A DNA stretch of 64,000 bases from Pseudooceanicola sp. HF7 (GCF_011806405.1 NZ_JAATOW010000007.1:62001-126000); one strand, 5' to 3'. Positions 1 through 8,533 are shown, counted from the first letter of the stretch. A program made the numbers and translations. The notes: generated from the sequence alone by a model not told the origin.

Positions 1-990
1 CGCCCGGCTGAAGGCCAGCGGGATCAGCGCCGCATAGCCCGCGCCCATCAGCACGAAGCCGATGAAGCTGCTCGTGGCCGTGGCCGGGCCGGTCACCAGC
101 AGGATGCCAAGCGCGGCCGTCAGCGCGCTGACCCGCGCCACGGCGACAGGGCCGGCGCGCGTGATGGCCCCGTCGACCACCAGCCGGACAGACACCATGG
201 AGATCGAGAACAGCGCGTAGCCAAGCGCTGCGCGGGCCTCCTCCAGCCCGACGACATCGCGCAGGTAGACCGCGCTCCAATCGGCCATGGCGCCTTCGCC
301 CAGGCCCGATGACAGGGCGATCAGCCCCACCAGGATCAGCGCCCCGCGCGGCAGGGCCAGCACCGGCTGGCGCCTGCGCCGGGCACTCTGCGGCTTGGCG
401 GTCTCTGCACCGGGTTTGACCTCGGGCGCGGTCACGGCGCTGGCAGAGGGGCCGATGAAGGGCCAGGCCAGCCCCAGCCAGACCACCGCGATCACCGCGA
501 AATGCACAGCCACGGACAGGCCCAGGGCGCTGGCCACATAGCCGCCCGCCGCCCCGGCCCCCGCGCCAAAGCTCCACATCGCGTGGATGGAGGACATGGC
601 AGACCGCCCCAGGCGTTTCTCCACGTCAGAGGCCCAGGCGTTCATGGTCACATCCATCGCCCCGTGGCTGGCCCCGAAAAGCATCAGCACAAGGCCCAGC
701 ATCCAGACCGAAGGCGCCAGCCCGATGGCCACCAGCGTCACCGCATAGGCCAGCGCACACCAGCGCGTCACCCGCGCCGCGCCCAGCCGGTCGGCCAGAC
801 CCCCGGCCTGCGTGAAAGAGGCCAGAGCGCCCAGCCCTATCAGAAGGAACAGCAGGCCCAGCTGGCCATTGTCCAGCCCGTGGCGGGCCATGACCGCCGG
901 AATGCGGGCCGCCCAGGAGCCGATGAAAACCCCGTTCAGGGCAAAGGCGGCCGCAACGCAGCGCCAGGGCGTCAGGAAGGATGCCGTCAT
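1..990 (-). CDS. MFS transporter (partial, C-terminus outside window)
   Basis: The minus strand is open for 330 codons from an ATG at 990 to the window edge, so the C-terminus is missing. The protein starts MTASFLTPWR and has alternating hydrophobic segments. The first half contains the major-facilitator motif-A region (GGLADRLGAARVTRW). A basic cytoplasmic loop near residues 190-205 (ETAKPQSARRRRQ) separates the two halves. The pattern resembles the YbjJ/fucose-permease-like branch of the MFS, but the substrate cannot be read from sequence. The gene diverges from a second MFS gene at 1254. Its ATG overlaps the stop of a possible 54-codon upstream ORF (ATGA), which could mean translational coupling. 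The family call is firm and the function is unknown. Confidence 0.85.
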   Translation of the reverse strand, partial: MTASFLTPWRCVAAAFALNGVFIGSWAARIPAVMARHGLDNGQLGLLFLLIGLGALASFTQAGGLADRLGAARVTRWCALAYAVTLVAIGLAPSVWMLGLVLMLFGASHGAMDVTMNAWASDVEKRLGRSAMSSIHAMWSFGAGAGAAGGYVASALGLSVAVHFAVIAVVWLGLAWPFIGPSASAVTAPEVKPGAETAKPQSARRRRQPVLALPRGALILVGLIALSSGLGEGAMADWSAVYLRDVVGLEEARAALGYALFSISMVSVRLVVDGAITRAGPVAVARVSALTAALGILLVTGPATATSSFIGFVLMGAGYAALIPLAFSRA

Positions 991-1151
991 GTCTGGCTCC
1001 GCTTTGGTGTTTCGGTCCTGGGGTGCAGGTCAGCCCCGCGGTCGTGTCCGGAGGTCCGGCGCAGGGGGCGGCCCCGGGCGCTGCGCTTCCTGCGTGACAG
1101 GTCCGGCAGGCCGGGGGCGTCCCACTTGCGCGCTTTAGCGTCTTGGGACAT
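987..1151 (-). CDS. Possible small basic ORF upstream of the MFS gene
   Basis: A 54-codon ORF starts at ATG 1151 and ends in an ATGA overlap with the MFS start at 990. It begins MSQDAKARKWDAPGLPDL and continues Arg-rich (RRKRSARGRPLRR). I see no convincing Shine-Dalgarno sequence. The composition of its second half could simply reflect GC-rich non-coding DNA. The exact ATGA junction is the only argument for it being real. It could be a leader ORF, a degraded regulator N-terminus, or chance. Confidence 0.25.
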   Translation of the reverse strand: MSQDAKARKWDAPGLPDLSRRKRSARGRPLRRTSGHDRGADLHPRTETPKRSQT

Positions 1152-1253
1152 TGCTAGGCCAGACGGCGAACGATCAAAACATGCGACCCGGTTGTTCATT
1201 TTTGCAACAATAAAGGCCTGTGCGGATTTTCGACCGCCCGGTACTGACAGATC

Positions 1254-2510
1254 ATGACCAAGTCCACACCCCTGGCCGCGGCGGCCTCCCAGCCGATCTG
1301 GCGCCGTCCCGTGGCGCTGCTGGTGCTGATGGCGGCGGCCATGCCGATCTCCTTTGCGACCTGGTCGGCCCTGCTGAACAACTTCGTCATCGAGGCCGCG
1401 CAATTCGACGGCCATGACATCGGCTGGCTGCACACGGTGCGCGAGATCCCCGGCTTCCTGTCCTTCGGCGTGGTCTTCGTGCTGATCTTCGTGCGCGAAC
1501 AGGCGCTTGCGGTGATCTCTCTCTGCCTGCTGGGGATCGCCACGGCGATGACGGCCTATTTCCCCTCGCTCGGCGGGATCCTGACGATCACCTTCCTGTC
1601 TTCCGTGGGGTTTCACTACTACGAGACGGTGAACCAGTCGCTCCAGCTGCAATGGCTGAAAAAGGAAGAGGCCCCCCGCATCCTGGGCAAGCTGCTGGCC
1701 GTGGGCTCCTTCGCGACGCTGATCAGCTACGGGCTGATCGTGCTGCTCTGGGATTCCCTCGGGCTGACCTACAACACGGTCTTCATGATCGCCGGTGCGG
1801 TGACCACCAGCCTGGCGCTGGCCGCCTGGTTCCTCTTCCCGCATTACGAGGCGCCAAATCCGCAGCGCAAGCACCTGGTGCTGCGCAAGCGCTACTGGCT
1901 CTATTACCTGCTGCAATTCATGGCCGGGGCGCGGCGGCAGATCTTCGTGGTCTTCGCCGGTTTCATGATGGTCGAACGCTTCGGCTTCGACGTGCACGAG
2001 GTCACCTCGCTCTTCATGATCACCCTGCTGTGCAACATGGTCACCGCGCCGATGATCGGTCGCGCCGTGGGGCGCTTCGGGGAACGCAACGTGCTGATCT
2101 TCGAATACACCGGGCTTGTCGTGATCTTCTCCCTCTACGGCGGGATCTACATGTTCGGCTGGGGGCTGGCTCTGGCCGCCACGCTCTACGTGATCGACAA
2201 CCTGTTCTTCTTCCTTGCCATGGCGCTCAAGACCTACTTTCAGAAGATCGCCGATCCCGGGGATATCGCCCCCACTGCCGCCGTGGCCTTCACGATCAAC
2301 CATATCGCGGCCGTCTTCCTGCCCGCGGCGCTTGGCTACCTCTGGCTGGTCTCGCCGGGCGGGGTCTTCGTGCTGGCGGCCGGCATGGCCGGTGGCTCCC
2401 TTGTGCTGGCGCTGCTGATCCCGCGCCACCCCGTCCCGGGGCATGAGACGATCTTTGCCCGTGGCCTGCCCGCGCCCGCCGATCCCGCGCCGAATTCCCC
2501 CGCCGAATAA
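1254..2510 (+). CDS. MFS transporter, 418 aa
   Basis: This is an integral membrane protein with about 12 hydrophobic segments spread over its length, typical of a major-facilitator carrier. A short cytoplasmic N-terminus precedes TM1 (PVALLVLMAAAMPISFA). A charged central loop around residues 200-215 (APNPQRKHLVLRKRYW) divides two six-helix halves. The C-terminus is a proline-rich tail. I cannot assign a substrate. The start at 1254 follows a 263-bp divergent promoter region shared with the minus-strand MFS gene. That region contains an imperfect inverted repeat of TTGTT and AACAA at about 1194-1212, which could be an operator. The family call is firm; function is open. Confidence 0.85.
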   Translation: MTKSTPLAAAASQPIWRRPVALLVLMAAAMPISFATWSALLNNFVIEAAQFDGHDIGWLHTVREIPGFLSFGVVFVLIFVREQALAVISLCLLGIATAMTAYFPSLGGILTITFLSSVGFHYYETVNQSLQLQWLKKEEAPRILGKLLAVGSFATLISYGLIVLLWDSLGLTYNTVFMIAGAVTTSLALAAWFLFPHYEAPNPQRKHLVLRKRYWLYYLLQFMAGARRQIFVVFAGFMMVERFGFDVHEVTSLFMITLLCNMVTAPMIGRAVGRFGERNVLIFEYTGLVVIFSLYGGIYMFGWGLALAATLYVIDNLFFFLAMALKTYFQKIADPGDIAPTAAVAFTINHIAAVFLPAALGYLWLVSPGGVFVLAAGMAGGSLVLALLIPRHPVPGHETIFARGLPAPADPAPNSPAE

Positions 2511-2609
2511 GCCGCGACACACCCCGCCCGCGCGGCCCCGCCACCCGTCCAGCTTGACCTTGGCGGCACTTGCGACTACGCCGCAGGCTCATTCAGCCCG
2601 AGGACAGCC

Positions 2610-3482
2610 ATGCCCACTTTCACCGCCTTTACGACGCTCACGGCCAAGACCGATGCGGAAGCGCTCGGCGAGGCGATGGAAAACCTGATGCCCGAACCCT
2701 ACGGGATCGGCGTCTTCGAAATGGAAGACGGCTCCGGCCTCTGGGAAGTGGGCGGCTATTTCAACGAAGCGCCCGACGTGGCGGGGCTGGCCCTGCTTTC
2801 GGCGATGAACAACGCCAAGCCCTTCGTGATCTCCGAACTGCCCGACACCGACTGGGTCGCCAAGGTCAAGCGCGACCTCTCCCCGGTGCAGGCCGGCCGC
2901 TTCTTCGTCTATGGCTCCCATGATGCGGACAAGGTGCCCCAGGGCGCCGTGCCCCTGCTGATCGAGGCCGCGATGGCCTTCGGCACCGGCCACCACGGCA
3001 CCACGCTGGGCTGCCTGCGCGCGCTGGACCGGCTGGACGAAGAAGGCTTCCGCACCGAAAAGACCGCCGATATCGGCTGCGGCACCGCCGTCCTGGCCAT
3101 GGGCGCTGCCGCCATCTGGCCCGGCAAGCCCATCGCCAGCGATATCGACCCGGTCGCGGTCGACGTGGCCGTAGCCAACCTGACCGCCAATGGCATGGAC
3201 GGCTCCGTCCATTGCGTGGAGGCCACCGGCTTTGACCACCCGGACCTGAAGGCCGGCGCGCCCTATGGCCTGATCTTCGCCAATATCCTGATGGGCCCCC
3301 TGATCGGCCTGGCCCCCGATATCGCGGCGCACCTGGAACCGGGCGGCTACACGATCCTGTCGGGGCTGCTGAACGAACAGGCCCCCTCGGTGCTCGAGGC
3401 CTACCAGGCCGAAGGCTTCACCCTGCATTTCTCTGAGCAGATCCGCGAATGGACCACGCTCACCCTGAAGAAATCCGGCTGA
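2610..3482 (+). CDS. prmA: Ribosomal protein L11 methyltransferase
   Basis: PrmA uses S-adenosylmethionine to methylate ribosomal protein L11 in the cytoplasm. The 290-residue length matches the family. An N-terminal substrate-recognition region (residues 1-130) leads into a Rossmann methyltransferase fold. The SAM-binding motif I is DIGCGTAVLAMGAA near residue 154, followed by the acidic end of strand beta2 (SDIDPVAVDVA). The family signature before it is AMAFGTGHHGTT, and the NIL motif follows (FANILMGPL). The gene stands alone between the MFS gene and a convergent DUF1127 gene. A T-poor hairpin follows the stop codon. Confidence 0.96.
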   Translation: MPTFTAFTTLTAKTDAEALGEAMENLMPEPYGIGVFEMEDGSGLWEVGGYFNEAPDVAGLALLSAMNNAKPFVISELPDTDWVAKVKRDLSPVQAGRFFVYGSHDADKVPQGAVPLLIEAAMAFGTGHHGTTLGCLRALDRLDEEGFRTEKTADIGCGTAVLAMGAAAIWPGKPIASDIDPVAVDVAVANLTANGMDGSVHCVEATGFDHPDLKAGAPYGLIFANILMGPLIGLAPDIAAHLEPGGYTILSGLLNEQAPSVLEAYQAEGFTLHFSEQIREWTTLTLKKSG

Positions 3483-3502
3483 GCTGATTATCCCCGCTTG
3501 AT

Positions 3503-3528
3503 CCCCTGCCGGGCGCTCCGGGCAGGGG
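3503..3528 (+). terminator. Hairpin after prmA, weak terminator
   Basis: Arms CCCCTGCC (3503-3510) and GGCAGGGG (3521-3528) form a perfect 8-bp stem with a 10-nt loop, 20 bases after the prmA stop. No T-run follows on the plus strand, so intrinsic termination would be weak. Confidence 0.45.
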
Positions 3529-3576
3529 CCTTCCGGCGCCTTGAACCTTCACCCCGAAACCTGACACCCGGACATG

Positions 3577-3607
3577 AAAAAACCGCCCCGGAATATCCGG
3601 AACGGTT
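3577..3607 (-). terminator. Rho-independent terminator of the DUF1127 gene
   Basis: Read on the minus strand, AACCG and CGGTT enclose a CCGG/CCGG inner stem, followed directly by six T residues (positions 3582-3577). It lies about 43 bases past the DUF1127 stop codon and fits an intrinsic terminator for that short transcript. Confidence 0.8.
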
Positions 3608-3649
3608 CTTCCTGTTTCCCCATGAGCGACCCTTGGGCCGCGAGACGCC

Positions 3650-3844
3650 TTAGCGGCGTGCGACGGAGTCGATATCCCCGCGGACGAGGCCGATGTCGTT
3701 CAGTTCACGGTCGGTCAGGCGGGACAGCGCCTTGCGGGTCAGGCGGGCATCGTTCCAGTCGGCAACCGCGGCGATCAGGCGGTACACGGCGCTGGCGGTG
3801 GAGATGTAGAGGGCGGAGGGGGCGTTGGTGTTCGAAACGGTCAT
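3650..3844 (-). CDS. DUF1127 family small protein
   Basis: A 64-residue basic protein. Its C-terminal half (WNDARLTRKALSRLTDRE, then LNDIGLVRGDI) is the typical arginine-rich DUF1127 helix-turn region. In alphaproteobacteria, DUF1127 proteins are small stress-linked proteins; some bind RNA and affect sRNA maturation or phosphate/carbon homeostasis. The gene has an AAGGA ribosome-binding site 8-9 bases before the ATG and its own terminator, so it is probably a single-gene transcript. The AT-rich stretch upstream (about 3895-3990) probably holds its promoter. The specific role here is unknown. Confidence 0.85.
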   Translation of the reverse strand: MTVSNTNAPSALYISTASAVYRLIAAVADWNDARLTRKALSRLTDRELNDIGLVRGDIDSVARR

Positions 3845-4191
3845 CGGAATATCCTTTCAGGGGAGTCAGGCGGCCGGAGCCAGCATGTTCTGGAAGGGCA
3901 GGTAGAGTTTTTATTTTGCCCAAACAAGCAGCAAAACTGCATGGGATGCATGCTCAAAACGCATGGCTTGGGGAAATATTCACCAAATCTTCAAAAACCC
4001 GAAAAAACCCTTTGTTTGCATGTCGGAAACGGGTCGCGAATCGCCTGCCAGCGACATCTTCTGGGGCCTTTCCGACACGCGCTGCCGGATTTCGACGATT
4101 TTCAAAGGGCTTGGTAAATGTTCCCCTTTCGTGCTATCCCCGGAAAAACCCCTCCTAGAAGGGGAAATCTGGCGAAAAGGGCAGGGCGACC
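3845..4191. promoter_or_regulatory. Divergent intergenic region, DUF1127 / ruvC
   Basis: This 347-bp gap is noticeably AT-richer than its surroundings. It must hold the promoters of the DUF1127 gene (minus) and ruvCAB (plus). It contains several GCATG copies between 3939 and 3965. A GTTC-N7-GTGC element at 4120-4134 is one base off the alphaproteobacterial LexA box (GTTC-N7-GTTC). A small hairpin CCCCT/AGGGG lies at about 4146-4161, just before ruvC. None of these is proven. I see no further ORF with a ribosome-binding site. Confidence 0.4.
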
Positions 4192-4701
4192 ATGCGCATT
4201 TTGGGCATCGACCCCGGATTGCAGAACCTGGGATGGGGTGTGATTCGTGTTGAGGGCAGCAAGATCACCCACCTGGGCAACGGAATCTGCCATGGCACGG
4301 GCGATGGGCTTCCCGCCCGGCTTCTGGCCCTGCATGATCAGCTGACAGAGGTGGTGGAACGGTTTCAGCCCGAAGCGGCGGCCGTGGAACATGTCTTCGT
4401 CAACCGCGACGGGGCCGGCACGCTGAAGCTGGGGCAGGCCCGTGGCATTGCCCTGCTGGTGCCCGCGCGCTACGGGCTGGAGGTGGGCGAATACGCCCCC
4501 AACAAGATCAAGAAGACCGTGGTCGGCGTCGGCCATGCGGACAAGACGCAGATCCAGCACATGGTGAAGCTGCAATTGCCCGGCGTGAAACTGGCCGGGC
4601 CGGATGCGGCGGATGCGCTGGCCGTGGCGCTCTGTCATGCCCATTACATGGCGTCGTCCTTCGCCGCCTCGGTCTCTAGAGCGGTGGAGAAACAGGGATG
4701 A
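4192..4701 (+). CDS. ruvC: Holliday junction endonuclease RuvC
   Basis: RuvC cleaves Holliday junctions symmetrically as a dimer, guided by RuvAB. The 169-residue length matches the family. The RNase-H-like catalytic acidic residues are visible: Asp7 in [12 protein letters not shown], Glu in AAVEHVF near residue 66, and the Asp pair in [14 protein letters not shown] near 139-142. The gene follows a 347-bp regulatory gap. Its stop overlaps the ruvA start by four bases (ATGA, 4698-4701), so ruvC and ruvA are translationally coupled. A LexA-like element upstream is only suggestive. Confidence 0.97.
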   Translation: MRILGIDPGLQNLGWGVIRVEGSKITHLGNGICHGTGDGLPARLLALHDQLTEVVERFQPEAAAVEHVFVNRDGAGTLKLGQARGIALLVPARYGLEVGEYAPNKIKKTVVGVGHADKTQIQHMVKLQLPGVKLAGPDAADALAVALCHAHYMASSFAASVSRAVEKQG

Positions 4702-5369
4702 TCGGAAAGATATCCGGGATCGTCGATTACAAGGCGCTGGATCACGTGCTGATCGACGTGCGCGGCATTGGCTATATCGTCCATTGTTCGGACCGGGTGC
4801 TGGCGGGGATGCCTGGCCCGGGCCAGCCGGTGGCGCTTTATACCGACATGCTGGTGCGCGAGGATCTGCAACAGCTCTTCGGCTTCCCCACGCTGGTGGA
4901 AAAGGAATGGCACCGCCTGCTGACCTCTGTCCAGGGCGTGGGGGCCAAGGCTTCTCTGGCGATCCTGGGCGCGCTTGGACCTGACGGCGTGTCCCGTGCC
5001 ATCGCGCTTGGCGACTGGAACGCGGTCAAGGCGGCCAAGGGCGTCGGCCCCAAGATCGCGCAGCGCGTGGTGAGCGAGCTCAAGGACAAGGCGCCCACCG
5101 TCATGGCCATGGGCAGCGGTCCCACCGCGCTGGCCGATGCGGTGGTCGAACCCGATACCACCGTGGCCCGGCCCGCGCCCAAGCCCGCTGCCTCCTCCGC
5201 GCCGGCCACCAACAACGCCCAGGGGGATGCGCTTTCCGCGCTCACCAACCTTGGCTACCAACCAGGAGAGGCCGCCTCTGCCGTGGCGACCGCCCTGGGG
5301 GAGCAACCCGATCTTGACACCTCTGCGCTCATCCGCACCGCCCTGCGCCTTCTTGCCCCCAAGGATTAG
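4698..5369 (+). CDS. ruvA: Holliday junction DNA helicase subunit RuvA
   Basis: RuvA forms a tetramer that binds the four-way junction and loads RuvB. The 223-residue protein has the N-terminal OB-fold domain ([12 protein letters not shown]), two helix-hairpin-helix motifs ([14 protein letters not shown] and [14 protein letters not shown]) and a C-terminal RuvB-contacting domain (about 175-222). An Ala/Pro-rich flexible linker at about 140-175 joins the last two. It overlaps ruvC by four bases. It is separated from ruvB by 120 bases that hold an unusual set of 11-bp repeats. Confidence 0.97.
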   Translation: MIGKISGIVDYKALDHVLIDVRGIGYIVHCSDRVLAGMPGPGQPVALYTDMLVREDLQQLFGFPTLVEKEWHRLLTSVQGVGAKASLAILGALGPDGVSRAIALGDWNAVKAAKGVGPKIAQRVVSELKDKAPTVMAMGSGPTALADAVVEPDTTVARPAPKPAASSAPATNNAQGDALSALTNLGYQPGEAASAVATALGEQPDLDTSALIRTALRLLAPKD

Positions 5370-5393
5370 GCAGGCGAAGGTTAACACCGGCTA

Positions 5394-5466
5394 CCGCAGC
5401 GTGCGGAGCGCACCGACGTAATACCGACGTGATACCGACGCGAAACAGACGTCGGACAGACGTGGA
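5394..5466 (+). repeat. Five 11-bp phased tandem repeats between ruvA and ruvB
   Basis: After a small hairpin (CCGCA/TGCGG, 5394-5406), five consecutive 11-mers run from 5412 to 5466: ACCGACGTAAT, ACCGACGTGAT, ACCGACGCGAA, ACAGACGTCGG and ACAGACGTGGA. The core A-C-(C/A)-G-A-C-G-(T/C) is kept at the same phase in all five. The block ends 23 bases before the ruvB start codon. The 11-bp period is close to one turn of B-DNA, so all cores face the same side. Function is unknown. Confidence 0.75.
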
Positions 5467-5489
5467 TTTCAGGCCCCGAAAGGCCCCCG

Positions 5490-6527
5490 ATGACAGAGCC
5501 CGATCCGACCCTCCGTGCCAGCCCTTTGCCCGAAGATGCCGCCGCCGATACGCGCGCCCTGCGGCCCCAGGGGCTGGGCGAATTCATTGGCCAGGCAGAG
5601 GCGCGCGCGAACCTGTCGGTCTTCATCCAGTCCGCCCGCCAGCGGGGCGAGGCGATGGACCACACGCTGTTCCACGGCCCCCCGGGCCTGGGCAAGACGA
5701 CCCTGGCCCAGATCATGGCGCGCGAGCTTGGCGTGAACTTCCGCATGACCTCCGGCCCGGTGCTGGCCAAGGCCGGGGACCTCGCCGCGATCCTGACCAA
5801 CCTGGAAGCGCGGGACGTTCTTTTTATCGATGAAATCCATAGACTTAACCCCGTCGTGGAAGAGGTGCTCTACCCCGCGATGGAGGATTTCGAGCTGGAT
5901 CTCGTGATCGGCGAAGGCCCCGCCGCGCGCACTGTGCGGATCGAATTGCAGCCCTTCACCCTGGTCGGGGCCACGACCCGGCTGGGCCTGCTGACCACGC
6001 CCCTGCGCGACCGGTTCGGCATCCCGACGCGGCTGCAGTTCTACACGGTCGAGGAACTGCATGAGATCGTCACCCGCAACGCCCGCCTGCTGGGCGCGCC
6101 CGCCGATGACGAGGGCGCGCGTGAAATCGCCCGCCGGGCCCGCGGCACGCCCCGGATCGCCGGCCGCCTGCTGCGCCGCGTCGTCGACTTCGCCGTGGTC
6201 GAAGGCGATGGCACGATCACCCGCGAACTGGCCGATTCCAGCCTGACCCGCCTCGGCGTCGACCACCTGGGCCTGGACGGGGCGGACCGGCGATATTTGC
6301 AAATGATCGGAGAGGGTTACCAGGGCGGCCCCGTCGGGATCGAGACGCTCTCGGCGGCGCTTTCGGAAAGCCGGGACGCGCTTGAAGAGGTGATCGAACC
6401 CTTCCTTCTGCAGCAAAGCCTGATCCAGCGGACCCCGCGCGGACGGATGCTGACGGCCCGCTCCTGGAAGCACCTGGGCCTCACGCCGCCCCGCGCCCCC
6501 GGCACCGCCGACCTGTTCGAGGATTAG
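5490..6527 (+). CDS. ruvB: Holliday junction ATP-dependent motor RuvB
   Basis: RuvB is the hexameric AAA+ ring that drives branch migration with RuvA. The 345-residue length is typical. An N-terminal segment ([11 protein letters not shown]) leads to Walker A (GPPGLGKTT, about residue 64), Walker B (FIDEIHRL, about 112) and sensor 1 (GATTRLG). The C-terminal winged-helix domain ends near [16 protein letters not shown]. The ATG at 5490 follows a repeat-bearing leader rather than overlapping ruvA, so ruvB may have extra control. Confidence 0.97.
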   Translation: MTEPDPTLRASPLPEDAAADTRALRPQGLGEFIGQAEARANLSVFIQSARQRGEAMDHTLFHGPPGLGKTTLAQIMARELGVNFRMTSGPVLAKAGDLAAILTNLEARDVLFIDEIHRLNPVVEEVLYPAMEDFELDLVIGEGPAARTVRIELQPFTLVGATTRLGLLTTPLRDRFGIPTRLQFYTVEELHEIVTRNARLLGAPADDEGAREIARRARGTPRIAGRLLRRVVDFAVVEGDGTITRELADSSLTRLGVDHLGLDGADRRYLQMIGEGYQGGPVGIETLSAALSESRDALEEVIEPFLLQQSLIQRTPRGRMLTARSWKHLGLTPPRAPGTADLFED

Positions 6528-6600
6528 CCTTCCGCCGCCTTTCGCCTTGCGCTCCGGGCCCCTTGCTGAGAAGCAATTGCCCCACGAAAAGGAGAGAGCC

Positions 6601-7248
6601 ATGGCCGGATTCGCCCCCGACGCCGATCAGATCGCCGCGCTTTTCACGGATGCATCCGGTCAGTTCCGCTTTGCCCGCTGGTCCCGGCCCATCGTGCCGG
6701 TGATCTTCGGAGCGGCCGAGGAAAGCCTGCCGCCCCTCAAGGGCGCGATAGAGACCGTGGTCATGGCCTCCGGTCACAAGATGTCCGACAGCGATGCCGA
6801 TCTGGGCGCCAACCTCATGATCTTCTTCCTGCGCGACTGGCAGGAGTTGGCAGAGGTTCAGAACATGGACCAGCTGGTGCCCGACCTGGACAACCTGCTG
6901 CCCCGCCTGCAGGCGGCCGATGCCGATCAGTACCGGTTTTTCCGTTTTGAATCAGATAACTCCATCCGCGCGGGCTTTGTCTTTCTGCGCATGACAGGGG
7001 GGCTTGCGAAGATGTCCGCGGCGGACCTGGGGCTGGAACAGACGCTGAAATCCATGCTGCTCTGGTCGCCCGGGGCCTTTGCCGAAAGCTCCGCCCTGGC
7101 GCGGGATGCCGAAAGCGGGCAGGGGCTTCTGCGCCCGGACCTGGCCGCGCTGGTCAACGCGGCCTACGATCCGGTCCTGCCCAGCTACAGCGAAGATCCC
7201 AGCCTGGCGTTGCGCCTCGCGGCCCGTGCGGCGCGCTTTTACAACTAG
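6601..7248 (+). CDS. Conserved protein of unknown function between ruvB and ybgC
   Basis: A 215-residue acidic, soluble protein without a signal peptide or membrane segment. The start at 6601 is chosen because AAGGAGA lies six bases upstream; a longer TTG-started frame lacks this. The N-terminal part (FTDASGQFRFARWSRP) precedes a mostly helical region and an Ala-rich C-terminus (LALRLAARAARFYN). I recognise no catalytic motif. Its position between the ruv operon and the tol-pal operon, with short gaps of 73 and 54 bases, suggests co-transcription. Guilt by association points equally to recombination or the envelope, so no function is assigned. Confidence 0.8.
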   Translation: MAGFAPDADQIAALFTDASGQFRFARWSRPIVPVIFGAAEESLPPLKGAIETVVMASGHKMSDSDADLGANLMIFFLRDWQELAEVQNMDQLVPDLDNLLPRLQAADADQYRFFRFESDNSIRAGFVFLRMTGGLAKMSAADLGLEQTLKSMLLWSPGAFAESSALARDAESGQGLLRPDLAALVNAAYDPVLPSYSEDPSLALRLAARAARFYN

Positions 7249-7302
7249 GCTTGCCGCGCGCCCCTTCGGGTGCTTCAGTAACCTGGTACAAGAGGATCCC
7301 GG

Positions 7303-7698
7303 ATGCCCATCACCCACCGCCTTTCGCTGCGTGTCTATTACGAGGATACCGACCTTTCCGGTATCGTCTATTACGCCAACTACCTGAAATTCATCGAAAG
7401 AGGCCGCACCGAATGGGTCCGGGACCTGGACATAGACCAAGTCCTTCTGAAGGCAGAGGAGGGGGTCGTCTTTGCCGTGCGCCGGCTTGAGGCGGATTAC
7501 CTGGCCCCCGCCCGCTTCGACGATGAGCTGACGGTAGAGACCACGCCCGAATCCGTCTCTGGCGCGCGTATCAACCTCAGGCAGGACGTGCTGCGCGCGG
7601 GCGAGCTTCTCTTCAGCGCCCAGGTCACCCTCGTGGCCCTGTCAGAGACCGGTCATCCGGTGCGTCTTCCGGCGAAGATCCGCCTGAAGTTGCACTAG
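7303..7698 (+). CDS. ybgC: Tol-Pal-associated acyl-CoA thioesterase
   Basis: YbgC is a hotdog-fold (4HBT) thioesterase that hydrolyses acyl-CoA or acyl-ACP and is almost always encoded next to tolQRA. The 131-residue length matches. The catalytic stretch is YYEDTDLSGIVYYANYL followed by the helix FIERGRTEW; the Asp of EDTD is the expected nucleophile or base. The gene sits 138 bases before tolQ, across a region with its own strong promoter and palindrome. tolQ may therefore be expressed both by read-through and independently. Confidence 0.95.
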   Translation: MPITHRLSLRVYYEDTDLSGIVYYANYLKFIERGRTEWVRDLDIDQVLLKAEEGVVFAVRRLEADYLAPARFDDELTVETTPESVSGARINLRQDVLRAGELLFSAQVTLVALSETGHPVRLPAKIRLKLH

Positions 7699-7744
7699 CG
7701 CCGGATGAACTGAGGTCACACCCCCGTGTAAGACGGGCAGTTTT

Positions 7745-7783
7745 ACGCCAATTCATTGGCGTTTCGCATCCCACTGCTATATT
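7745..7783 (+). promoter_or_regulatory. tolQ promoter with a perfect 18-bp palindrome
   Basis: ACGCCAAT-TC-ATTGGCGT (7745-7762) is a perfect inverted repeat. Its right arm contains a plausible -35 (TTGGCG, 7756-7761), followed after 16 bases by a good -10 (TATATT, 7778-7783). The tolQ ATG is 53 bases further on. The overlap of palindrome and -35 looks like a repressor or activator site. No T-run follows, so it is not a good terminator for ybgC. Confidence 0.6.
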
Positions 7784-7836
7784 TTGCCAGGCAATCAGGT
7801 CGCACAAGAGACGGCCGAAACGGCAAGAGCAGGCAT

Positions 7837-8532
7837 ATGGATCCAACAACCCTCGCAGCGGCGCAGGAGCTCGACTTCTCGATGCTCGGCCTCGTGGCAC
7901 GCGCCACCCCAACCGTGAAGCTCGTCATGCTCCTTCTGGTGCTGTCGTCCTTCTGGAGCTGGTCGATCATCATCCAGAAGTTCGTCACCTACCGCCGCGC
8001 GCGGGCAGAGGCGGCGCGTTTCGATCGCGCCTTCTGGTCAGGTGAGCCGCTGGATGAGCTTTTCGATGAGATCGGGCCGGACCCCTCGGGCCGCTCGCAG
8101 CGCGTCTTTGCCGCCGGCATGACCGAATGGCGCCGCTCCCACCGTATGGATGGCCAGATGATCGCTGGCGCGCAGGCGCGGATCGACCGCTCCATGGACG
8201 TGGCCGTGGCGAAAGAGGCAGAGAGCCTTCAGTCCGGCCTGCCGGTGCTGGCCACCGTCGGGTCCACCGCGCCTTTCGTGGGGCTGTTCGGTACCGTCTG
8301 GGGCATCATGCACGCCTTCGTCGGCATTGCCGAAAGCCAGAACACCAACCTGGCCGTCGTCGCCCCCGGCATCGCAGAGGCCCTTCTGGCCACCGCGCTT
8401 GGCCTGCTGGCCGCCATCCCGGCAGTGATCTTCTACAACAAGTTCTCCACCGATGCGGACCGGATCGTGGGCGGCTACGAAGCCTTCGCAGACGAATTCT
8501 CCACCATCCTGAACCGCCAGCTGGAGAGCTGA
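7837..8532 (+). CDS. tolQ: TolQ, proton-channel subunit of Tol-Pal
   Basis: TolQ is the inner-membrane MotA/ExbB-like subunit that, with TolR, uses proton flow to energise TolA. The start is placed at ATG 7837 (MDPTTLAAAQELDFSM), giving 231 residues, the usual TolQ length. The in-frame TTG at 7756 lies within the promoter and is rejected. Three membrane segments are visible: about 28-47 (VKLVMLLLVLSSFWSW), about 128-150 (TVGSTAPFVGLFGTVWGIM) and about 168-190 (GIAEALLATALGLLAAIPAV). Thr/Pro positions typical of the proton path are present. It is followed after one base by tolR. Confidence 0.96.
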   Translation: MDPTTLAAAQELDFSMLGLVARATPTVKLVMLLLVLSSFWSWSIIIQKFVTYRRARAEAARFDRAFWSGEPLDELFDEIGPDPSGRSQRVFAAGMTEWRRSHRMDGQMIAGAQARIDRSMDVAVAKEAESLQSGLPVLATVGSTAPFVGLFGTVWGIMHAFVGIAESQNTNLAVVAPGIAEALLATALGLLAAIPAVIFYNKFSTDADRIVGGYEAFADEFSTILNRQLES

Positions 8533-8533
8533 G

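Noticed and set aside
987-2522. Minus-strand frame of about 511 codons opposite the MFS gene at 1254
   Set aside because: Antisense shadow; only its last 54 codons, beyond the MFS gene, are kept as a low-confidence small ORF.
4120-4134. LexA box for ruvCAB
   Set aside because: GTTC-N7-GTGC differs from the consensus in a key half-site base; kept only as a remark, not as a feature.
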